NCBI GenBank assembly: GCA_002049455.2
Contig: KV918818.1
Coordinates: 186,001-250,000, forward strand
From: Porphyra umbilicalis
Taxonomy: Eukaryota; Rhodophyta; Bangiophyceae; Bangiales; Bangiaceae
Direction of reading: 5' to 3'
DNA length: 64,000 nucleotides
Shown: positions 24,671 through 33,500 of the stretch, piece by piece
Numbering within the stretch: the first letter of the stretch is position 1
How the letters are laid out: the number at the start of each line of letters is the position of its first letter
Program-made: the position numbers and the translations under genes
The notes under the pieces: generated by a model
The model's database searches: none
Told to the model about the DNA's origin: nothing
Seen by the model: only the letters and a program-made list of their open reading frames with translations

Positions 24671-25702
24671 TTGCTCGCATGTTTGCTTGTATGTGCATCT
24701 CGTACGTTACTTTTTGCACGTCCGTTCCTAGCAGGCGATTTGGCTGCTGCTGTAGCGGTGGCGTCAGGCTTGCCTGCCGCACCAGCGGTCGACGAGCCAC
24801 CCCCGCCAACCACACGCGCAAGATCTCCCCGCCGCAAGTCGCCAAGTACCAGGTTGCAAAGCACGCCGTCCCAGGCCGCGTCATTGGCGGGCCAGCCGGC
24901 TACCATCCGGTCGCAAACATCACCCCCTCCTCCCCAAGAACTGCCGCTGCCGCCCCGCCAGACGCGACCACCGCCACCCCCTCACTGTTTGGTGGCGTCC
25001 ACGCGGCACGGGCATCCGACACCACCTGCCACGGGCCGACTGGGATCCCACCTGGCCCAGCCTCGGCCGAGTTCCAGAAAGGGGCGGCCGTATCCGGCCA
25101 CCACAGGGGCTTCTTCTGTGGCGACCGCTCCAGTATTTGCGGTTCCTCCTGGCGGTGTGCATGCCTCTCGGCAGCCGCCGCAACTGGCTCGGCGGCTGGG
25201 CAGGACCAACGGACGGATGGGTTTTGTCCTCGATATTGACCCGCACGCCGCACGGCGGAGCGTCCAAATGCTTGAGAACTGCCCCTTCATCAACCGCATG
25301 AGCGTGTTCGACGAGCCTACCCTGGGCGTCTCCAACGCTGACAAGAAGAATCTGCGCCTTTCAACGTCCTGCGCGATCGAGTACTGTCATAAAGACCGCC
25401 CCTTCTGCCAAGAAGCGCGCCACATCACTACTGGCGCCATCACCTACCTCGAGCTCCACGAGCCCCGCTTGGCGTTGTGTGTGCGCTCGTGGGGCAGCTG
25501 CTTGCTGCTGTCTAAAAGGGTCAAGAACGCCTACGAACAGCATAGACGCATGGATGCCAAGCGCCTAGCAGCAGGCGAGCCGCCCGCTGCGGCACCACCA
25601 CCGCAGGCCCCGCCCGCGCAGGCACCAGCGCTGGCCCCATACGTTGCGCATGGTGATACCGCTGCACTGGCGACGGTGCAGCGTAACTATTGCGTAGTCT
25701 AG
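24671..25702 (+). CDS. second gene of the CACTA-type element, copy A
   Basis: 343 codons, starting about 950 bp downstream of the transposase gene on the same strand. The first half is Pro/Ala/Arg-rich and poorly conserved. The second half (from about residue 180, GRMGFVLDIDPHAARRS) is conserved with the gene at 54046-55032 of copy B. Shared features are an HA(A/G)RRS motif, NRM, LG(V/I)S, and the stretch LEPRLALC.RSWGSC in copy B form LEPRLAVC.RSWGAC, then a charged tail and a Pro/Ala-rich end. No known domain is recognised. By position it is a candidate for a TnpA-like DNA-binding or accessory protein, as En/Spm elements make two proteins, but that is inference. The exact start is uncertain; introns were not resolved. 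Confidence 0.6.
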   Translation: MLACLLVCASRTLLFARPFLAGDLAAAVAVASGLPAAPAVDEPPPPTTRARSPRRKSPSTRLQSTPSQAASLAGQPATIRSQTSPPPPQELPLPPRQTRPPPPPHCLVASTRHGHPTPPATGRLGSHLAQPRPSSRKGRPYPATTGASSVATAPVFAVPPGGVHASRQPPQLARRLGRTNGRMGFVLDIDPHAARRSVQMLENCPFINRMSVFDEPTLGVSNADKKNLRLSTSCAIEYCHKDRPFCQEARHITTGAITYLELHEPRLALCVRSWGSCLLLSKRVKNAYEQHRRMDAKRLAAGEPPAAAPPPQAPPAQAPALAPYVAHGDTAALATVQRNYCVV

Positions 25703-25791
25703 TAAATTTTAGCAAACGATTGCTAATCTCCATCCACACATGTGCAATACCGAAGAAGCGTCAACAAAACCGTAGCCAGCACACATCATTA

Positions 25792-25922
25792 CAGTGCGTT
25801 CTCGTTATAAGAGAATTATTTACAAGAGAATATGGGTCGCGAGTCTTCCGTTCCGGACCATGTAAGCCACTTTTTATTCATTTTCAGGTGAATCAGCTGT
25901 CTCTTATAACGAGAACGCACTG
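25792..25922. mobile_element. 131-bp pogo/Tigger-like MITE, TA duplication
   Basis: Begins CAGTGCGTTCTCGTTATAAG and ends with its inverted complement, flanked by TA on both sides (25790-25791 and 25923-25924). A second copy of exactly the same length lies at 36480-36610; by my count about 87% of positions agree. TA target and CAGT termini fit the Tc1/mariner-pogo group. It is nested in CACTA copy A. Confidence 0.85.
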
Positions 25923-26340
25923 TATCCCTAGCACATGTTCAGTATTGGTAAACTATGACACGGTATCTATATCAGTGCACTCCTGACGAACTCACTATAT
26001 GTTGAAGTTCATAAAGTAAAATTATGCTCTGCATTCAAGTTGTGGGTGCTGATCAGGCAGCTGACACTGAGCATTCTGAGCCAATCATTTCTACACGTGG
26101 ATGTCTGTGAGCGAGTCAAAGTCTACGTGATTCCGGGGACACCCGGTATGGCCAATGGCCCTGGAAGCATGCGTCAGAGGGTGTGCTCCCAGTTTTCAGC
26201 ACGGACGACGTCCGAAATCCCGGGTTGGCCAGCACGTCATGCCACTTTCAGGGGCAACTGGGCGGTGTATTGCAGACGTTCGACCTGGGATATCAAGTTG
26301 ACACGTGCCCGGTATATACCGGCTCTTTTTCCTTGTAGGG

Positions 26341-26944
26341 CGGGCACCGAGATGTCGGTGGCGGCATTCCCTGCCCCACCCCTCGTTTCCGCATCGCCCT
26401 CCAGTAGGGGGTTTCACGTACCGTAGGAGGGTCCTGGTACCAGAGGGGTCCTGGCGGTCTTAGTGGGTCTCAGGGGGCGTGACTGGGAGCCTCGCCCGAA
26501 TCTGACATTTGGGCGGCATCGCCACGCTGACCAATTGTCGGAAGTTAGTTGCGACTCCAACAAAGTCAGATATCGCTCGCCCACGGGCGCTCAAGTTGGT
26601 CAAGTCATGTAGTGCACTCAAACATAGTGCCCACGATTGCTCGACACAGGCCGATCAAGCTCGTCCCTTTCACATGTTCAAGAGCCACACGTCGTCGCCG
26701 AGCCACACCGCGCACATCATGTGTAAGATACCCATAGCGCTCTCATTCAGCCGCAATTTCGAAACATGCCTCTAGGCTCTTCAAATAGCGTCCACTGCTC
26801 GAAACGAGCTGTGATAGCTTTGTACGCAGGCGAGACAAAATGCGCATGAGCCTGTATCGCTCCGCTCAGGTCGCTTCATAGAATAAGCAGTACCCACTCG
26901 GGCTGAGGGGACCTTTTGCCAGCTGAGGGGACTGTCGGTTGTAA
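26341..26944. other. spacer between CACTA copy A and the Harbinger-like element
   Basis: 600 bp of mid-GC DNA. Nothing recognised apart from the flanking target duplications CGG (26341-26343) and TAA (26942-26944). Confidence 0.5.
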
Positions 26945-27124
26945 GAGCATTCCCACCAATGTCGGGCCAACGCCATATTGGGCACACGTTGCAGAAACGT
27001 GTCTCAAATTCGCCGTTGGCCAGTTCTCGGGGCGGGTAACAATGTCGAGCGTGCACGCGGCGTTGCCAACGGAGGTCAAGCGAGTTAAAACGCGAATGTA
27101 CTTGCGTCCGATTCGGGGTCGGAG

Positions 27125-27195
27125 CCGTTGGCCCCAGGGCCAACGAGTTGCCAACGGAGCCTCCGTTGGCAACTCGTTGGCCCTGGGGCCAACGG
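27125..27195. repeat. 71-bp perfect palindrome
   Basis: Two 35-bp arms around a single central C at 27160 pair without mismatch. It is built from GGCCAACGAGTTGCCAACGG and its complement, so it can form a strong cruciform or hairpin. It lies 180 bp inside the left end of the Harbinger-like element and is composed of that element's own subterminal motif. Confidence 0.9.
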
Positions 27196-27479
27196 GTTCT
27201 GTGCTCTGATTGGTCCATCGCGGTTTCACGGGGTTAAATGAGTGACAAGTGGCAGTTCATATTGTCCTCAGATTGCCCAATTTATCATATTTTTGTTTCG
27301 ACAGCCACCCACGGATGGAATATTGTACCTCTCGGAACTTGGCGGCCGCGTGTCAGCTCGGCCCCAGGGTCGCGATTGTTGATGCTTGCCACGTATCCAT
27401 CGTATGGTGGCGCGTCACCGAACGCTCTTTGGGGCAGGCCCGATTCCACTGACAGTGGTAAAATAGGACGATCTGAGCG

Positions 27480-29830
27480 ACTGAGGGGGCACACGCGGCG
27501 GGGCCGGGCAAGCCGGGCCCGCGTCAGACACTCGTCAGGCCGCGAGGCGGCCGCTCCGGGCGCCACGCGAGCACGCGTCGCCAGCGCGGGAGCGCTCCCC
27601 ACCCCCCCCCCCCCAGAACAGCGGTGGCGGTGCCCGACGATGGTCCCGTGACGGTGGCGGTGGCCGACGACGGTCCCATCGGCCACCCGCCCCGCCGCAA
27701 CCGCCGCCCCAGCAACCCCCTGCGCCGTCGGCCGCCGCCCCCGCCCCGCTCATCGCCGCCCCCGCCGCCCCCGCGGCCCCTACCGACGTCGGCAGCGGCC
27801 CCCTCGGCCCCCGCCGCCAGCACGTCCGTCGGCCGCCGCCGCCCCCTGTGCCGCCGCCGCCGCCGCCCCTCCCGCCGCCCCCGCCCCCGACATCGTCGTG
27901 CGCCGCCCTCCCCGCGCCCAATAACGTCGTGCGCCGCCCTCCCCGCCGTCTCCACCCCCGCCGCCGTCGGTCGCCGCCGCCGCCCCCGCCGTCGCCGTCA
28001 TCGGCAGCCGCCGCCGTCCCCGCCCCCGTCACCATCTGTCGCCGGCGCCCCTGCCCCTCGCCCGCCACCCCGCCGTCGGTGCCCCCGCCCCCGTCGCCGT
28101 CAGCCGCCGTCTACCCCGACGCCCCCGCCGCCGTCCGTCGCCACTTCCCCAGCCGCCGCCGCGGCCGTCCCGCCGTCATTGGTCGCCTTCACCGCTCCAG
28201 CACCTGACGCCGTCGGCCACCGCCGCCCCCGCCGACGTCCCCCCTGCCCCCGCCGCTGTCTGCCGCCCCCGCCCCCGCCACCGGCGCCCCGGCCCCCGCC
28301 CCCGCCGTCCGCCGCAACCCCCCCCGCCACTCCGACGCCGCCCCCGCCTCGACCTCTGTCAGCCGCCGCCGTCACCCCCGTCGACGGTGTCGTCTGCCGC
28401 TGCCGCCCCCGCTCCTGCCGCCGACCCCGCCACCGGCGCTCCCGCCCCAGTCGCCTTCGGCCGCGACCCCGCCAGCTGCCCCCGCCTCCCTCCCCGCCGT
28501 CCCAGCCGCCGTCCGCAACCAGCCCCCCCGCCGCTGCGACCCCCACCGCCGCCGACGCCGTCGGCCACCGCCGCCCCCGCCGACGCCCCCCCCGCGCGCC
28601 TGCCGCCGTCTGCCGCCCCCCCGCCGGCCCGCCGCCGCCACCGCCCCCGCTGCCGACGCCCGCCGCCGTACCTGCCGCCCCGGCCGCCGCCTGCCGCCGC
28701 CTCGCCCGCGTCTTCTGCCCTTGTCCGCTCAGCAGCCGCACGCGCCTCCGCGCGCTGACATCCGCCGCTGCCCCAGCCGCGGCCGCCGCCGCCCCCCCCG
28801 CCGTCTGCTGCCGCCGCCGCCCCCCCCGCCGCCGCCGCCCCCGTAGCCGTCGGCTTCCGTCGCCCTCGCCGTCCCCGCCAACGCTCCAGCCCCTGCCGCC
28901 CAACCCGCCGCCTCCCCCCCCGCCGCCGTCAGCTGCCGCCTCCGTAGCCGCCCCCGCCGCTGCCTCCACCGCCCCCGCCGCCGCCCTCCCCGCCCCCGCC
29001 GCCCTCGACGCGGTCGCCCGCGTCCCGCACAGCCCCCGCCGCCGTCGCCCACTGCCCCGGCCGCCGTCTCCCGTCGCCCCCGCGGCACCCGCCGCCGTCA
29101 CTCGCGCCCCGCACTCCTCCCGTCGCTTTTGGCTACCACCGCCACCGCCCCCGCCGACCTCGTCCGCCTTCCCGGCCGCGGGCGTCGCTTTCAACGGCCG
29201 CCCACGCCGGCTTCAGCGCCCCCACCGCCGTCACCCGCCGACCCGACCGCCCCCGCGGGCGCCCCTGACGCCCCTGCCACCCCACGACCGTTTATTGCCA
29301 TCCCCACAGAAATCGCCGGCGTCTTTTTCCGGCCCCGCCCTCTTGACGCCCGCCCCCGCCGCCCCCCCAGCCGCCCGCGCCGCCGTCCGCCGCCTCACCT
29401 GCCGACCCTACCGCCATCGCGCGCAGCGACCGCCCCCCCCGCTGCCGTCACGAGCTGCCCCCGCAGCCCCCCCCACCGCCCCCGCCGCTTTCGGGCGGAC
29501 TACCCGCAGACCCCACCGCCGCCACCGCTGTCCCCGGCGCTCTCACCCGCCGCCTTCGCCGCCAACACGGCCGTCTCCCGCCCCCCCCGCCAACATCGCC
29601 GACTTCGGCCGCCCCGACTGCTCCCACCGCCATCGCCCGCCCCACCCGCCGACCCCATCGCCGTCGCTCAACGCCACCCCCGCAGCCGCTGTCCCCGGAG
29701 CTGTCGGACGCGGCGGCTGCGGCGAGGGGCTGCTGCTGCCGCTGCAAGAAGCGAACGGCGGCTCGACGGAGTCCTTGCCGGCGGCGCGGGCCGGGGGGAG
29801 AGGGGAGGGGGGAGCGATGATGTATGTGCG
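27480..29830. repeat. GC-rich CCG-type core of the Harbinger-like element
   Basis: A 2.3-kb block made largely of CCGCCG/CCCCCG-type repeats with longer direct repeats. For example, a 36-38-bp segment containing GCCGTCGGCCACCGCCGCCC occurs near 28211 and 28557. Because stops are rare in such DNA, an 878-codon Pro/Arg/Ala frame is open on plus and Gly/Arg-rich frames on minus. None has a domain, so I annotate repeat DNA, not a gene. Confidence 0.6.
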
Positions 29831-31202
29831 GGGGGGGGGTGGGGGCCTCGTGAGTTTTGTACTTTTGTTCTATAGATGCATAGCATACACTGCATGGGCA
29901 TCGTACTGGCAGAAACAAGCAGAGCACCAGTCAAATCATGTCCTGCGCTTGTCTTGTTCCTGTCCCTGTCGGCCTATATTCCTGCAACACCTACAACGTT
30001 CAAAGCAAGGTCGCGACAGAGAAAGTTGTCGCGGAGGCGCCGGCGACTGCGGGGATGGTGATTTACCAGCGGGGGCCATCGCGTGGGGCAGATCGGCGGG
30101 CAGCGCAGGTCTGGTGGGGGGGAGGGTGCGCTCGCCGTTGGCATGCGAACGCGTTTTCCTTCTGCCGACTTCTAAGGCGCTCGGGCGGAGGAGGGGCAGG
30201 GGTCGGGTTCGAGGGGGGCAGGTGTGGGGGGGCTGGACGTGGGGTAGTCGTGGGGTTTAAGATGCGGCAGCGGTGGGGCTGGAGGTGGGGCCGGAGTGAC
30301 CTTCGAGTCTTTGCCTGTGCTCAGAAATCACACACGCTTGGGCAGCACGCTCGCTCTAGAATCTCGCACGACATCGCCAGAGCGAGCACGCTGGCACCAG
30401 CGTCAACGTTCATGCACCGGCGTGCTAAAGCACGGTGCGACACTGAGCCTGCTGCCTGGCCTGTCAGCGCTTCACTCTCACAACTGGCAGCTGTGCCCGC
30501 AACAGCAGGGGGCAACGACACAAGCGCACACACACGCACGCAGGAGTGCCCAGATCTCGGTCGCTGCCCTTTATAGACCCATTCTGGCCCAGCCTTGCCC
30601 TTTTCGGGACAGCAGAGCCTGGAGAAGGAGCGTGCCAGAGCCCTTGAAACCGCCCTAGTCAGCCTAAGGTGGCACGCACACGGTCGAGGGGGACACGCAC
30701 ACGGCTCTCAGGCCACCCGTTTGCGCAGCTCGGCAGGCCACTGTGGCCGCAGGCGACCGTTCGACCGATATGACTCAGGCTCCAACACCTTCGACAACCT
30801 GAGGGGGTGCGACCGCAACACACGTCACACACTCGAGCGGATTCGATCCAAATTGGTACCAAAAGGCCTCCACGTGTCTCGCTAGATAGCCTTGATTTGG
30901 GCGGTTTGGGCTCCGTTCACACGCTTTCCGTGACATGTTCGGCACGTATTCGACGGACGCCTCTTCATTTCGATACTGGCGACGACGCTGATACGTGTCC
31001 TCCGTTGGCAACCACGAAGTGCGGCCAACAACGTCGAGGCCAACGGCGCTCAGATCTTCGAAAGGTAGCCCACTCTGTTTCACCCATTACATTGCCCGTT
31101 GGCAACGCGTTGGCCCGTTGGCAACTGACCACTCGCAGGGCCACACGTAGCGGTTTCATTTCACCGTTTCAGACCGTTGGCCCGACATTGGTGGGAATGC
31201 TC

Positions 31203-32937
31203 TAAGGCGCTTGCAAGAGGTCATGATTGCATCCTTCTCATTGGGGGATCGGGTAGCGATTGTAGCCCTCTGATTGGGTGTGCTGGAACAAATTTCAGTC
31301 ACCTCGACCTGGTCGTCTTCTCGGCGGCGGCGAGAAGTACGAACCTCGGCATGGTGGAGATAGAGCTAGGGGTATGGCGAGGGCGAAAGACAGGACTTGG
31401 TGAGGGTCTTCGCGATGGGGGGAGCGGAGCGGGGGGCGCCGCGGCCAGGTTTTGGCGGTCGCCGCAGGGGGAGCGGAGCGGGGGGCGCCGCGTCCCCGCC
31501 GCGGACGCGGCGGACCCACGAGCGGGAGACACCACAAGGCCGCCAAAGGGCGCGCCTGCGACGGAGGGCGGCCGTTGGCTGCCGGCCTGCGTCCGTCCAC
31601 GCAGCGCGAAAATAAGTTGGGTGCGGGCCGCGCGCGGCACCCCACCGAATGCCCCCTCTGCGTGCCTGGGTGGGAGGGCGACGGCGTGGGCCGCGCACAT
31701 GCTGTCCGGCACGACGCCAAAAAATGTCGAGCGCGCGAGAGGGCAACGCAACAGGGGCCCCCACACGTTGTATCGCATGGCAGGATACCGCCTGTCGGCC
31801 CCCTCGGACTGCTCACGCAGGGAGGCGCCTGTCGGCGGACTCACGTGTGCGAGCAGGGCTTGCCTGACGAACGGGTGTGGCGCACGCGCGTAACGAGGCC
31901 CGCCCGGGCCCGCCCTCGCAACAAAAACAGGCTGCGCCCGCCGGACACGTGCAGGGAATCTGATGGAGGTCCTCCTATACGTTGCCTGTCGAGGTGGGGT
32001 ACACCCGCACTGGCACGCGCGATCTCACAATGCCTGTTCATTGAACCGCCGACGATGCGCGGACTGACGCTTGGGCCATGGCAGTCATCATCGATGTCCG
32101 CCCACGCAATGCACTCAGCTGACAGACGTGTGCGTGAGGCCCAAGTCGCGATCACGCGACGGTCCAGCGAAGCCCCTCATTGCTGCGCAACGCTTTCTCT
32201 TCTCTCACCCAGTGTCACACCTGCCCGTCACAAAATGCGTATGAGACGAGCGGCGTCCAATCAAGCTCACTGGAAAACTGATGGCGGAGACAGTCCCGCC
32301 AAGACCGCGACCAGATCGAGACCTAACAGTTTGAAGATACCTGGTCTGGGCGAGAGAAACTACGAGGCAGGGGCACGGCCGAGAAAATTTACACTGACCG
32401 CCGATCAAAGAGCGCCTATTCCGTCCGCTGACCGGAGAGTCTGACCCGAGAGCGGCCCAGGGCAATCGATTCTACAAGCTTACAATCCCGAGAGAATGTA
32501 CTGTACACAGGCGATGCGAGCTGTTTGACAGGACCACTCTGCGGTGCGGTGAGTGCCTTGGTCCGCTCGCGCAGGTGATTGTCCACCAGACTGGCCCAGA
32601 TCGCCAGTGTTCGACTCGTGCAACGCGGGTCGTCGCCTGTGTCAGGCGTTGACATCGAAAATTCTGGCGCGTGGTGCCGTGGCACTGCCAGGTGTCGTCG
32701 CATTCACACAATGTTATTGCGTGTTGAGCTCGATTCTGGTCGGATTGGGCTTCATTCGCATGCTGTGCTTCAATTCTTTGTCGCGTGGCATGCCCGAGTC
32801 CATTATTGAATGAATCAAATGACTTCTACGATCTGCAATCGGTTCTGGAAACATCAGCCATCGTCATTTAGCTAGTCCCCCGCAATACGAGGCGAGGTCA
32901 GATTGAGGCCTCATCAGAACCAGCAACGTAGGCCCTA
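31203..32937. other. no gene recognised; GC-rich patch with local duplication
   Basis: 31410-31900 is GC-rich and includes a direct repeat of about 26 bp containing GGGGAGCGGAGCGGGGGGCG (near 31416 and 31470). A 330-codon plus frame (31452-32444) has no recognisable domain. The remainder is mid-GC. Confidence 0.4.
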
Positions 32938-33433
32938 CAGTCAGTCTCCATCCATATCCCACCCTCCGGAAGAACAGGTGTCGTTGCCGTGTTGTACGGT
33001 CGCTTTCGAATACTCATGTAGCCCGCTAGTCCGGAGCCGCACTTACTGATTCAAATGCGGAATGTTGAAACTGAAGGAGTTGATCTGACGTCTTGCAACA
33101 CGCTCACCCGACCCCGCGATCTGACGCTCTTGTCTCAAAGCAGCAGGGAACGAGATGCTGAGGCACCTCCAGATGGCCAGTGTACAAGTCTTTGAGCACC
33201 CAGACAGTCCAGGACGTACTACGGCTTGCTCGTGGACACTCTGGACGACTTCTTGGCGGTATGAGGTCTACATCGGGACGGATGTGGAATCGATTGCGAT
33301 CCCCTTGCAATCGTAGTTCTCGATCTCAAGTCGACCTCAGTCCACAAGCGACTTCCAATTTACGAAACCGAGTGAGGTCCGCCCATACGCCAGTAGGCCA
33401 GCATCCGGACGGGATATGGATGGAGACTGACTG
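32938..33433. mobile_element. 496-bp pogo/mariner-like MITE, TA duplication
   Basis: Ends start CAGTCAGTCTCCATCCATAT and match in inverted orientation for 23 bp without mismatch. TA flanks both (32936-32937 and 33434-33435). The tip resembles that of the adjacent transposase-bearing element at 33501, suggesting that family could mobilise it. No coding sequence is recognised inside. Confidence 0.75.
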
Positions 33434-33500
33434 TATCGTTCCATCGGCCAGAGTGCTGTCGATGGTTGATGTGGCAAATTCCATGCCGACGTTTGGGATA

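Larger units (their letters stand above)
19876..26340 (+). mobile_element. CACTA-type DNA transposon, copy A (6.47 kb)
   Basis: The left end begins CCCTACAAAAAAAACACC. The right end, read inward on minus, begins CCCTACAAGGAAAAAGAGCC. Both are flanked by the 3-bp duplication CGG (19873-19875 and 26341-26343). Subterminal DNA contains GGTATATACC and ATCCCGGGTT-type palindromic repeats. Inside are a Tnp2-like transposase gene (20788-23724) and a second gene (24671-25702), both plus strand. CACTA/EnSpm elements typically have CACTACAAG-like ends, 3-bp TSDs and Tnp2 transposases. A 131-bp MITE (25792-25922) has inserted near the right end, so this copy predates it. The transposase gene is broken by three stops. 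Confidence 0.9.
26945..31202. mobile_element. PIF/Harbinger-like non-autonomous element, 4.26 kb
   Basis: The 28-bp ends, starting GAGCATTCCCACCAATGTCG, are identical in inverted orientation at 26945-26972 and 31175-31202. TAA flanks both sides (26942-26944 and 31203-31205). A 3-bp TAA/TTA duplication and GAGCA/GGG-type TIRs are typical of PIF/Harbinger. Subterminal zones carry many GTTGGC/GCCAAC motifs in both orientations, likely transposase-binding repeats. No transposase or Myb-like partner gene is recognisable. The interior has mid-GC arms and a 2.3-kb GC-rich core. It might instead be two related MITEs flanking unrelated DNA, but the matching TAA duplication argues for one element. Confidence 0.7.

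Noticed and set aside
27624-30260. 878-codon open frame on plus
   Set aside because: Pure Pro/Arg/Ala low-complexity in CCG-repeat DNA; long Gly/Arg frames are open on the other strand too, so openness reflects composition.
31452-32444. 330-codon plus frame
   Set aside because: No domain, no plausible start or splice context, and mixed composition across a GC step.
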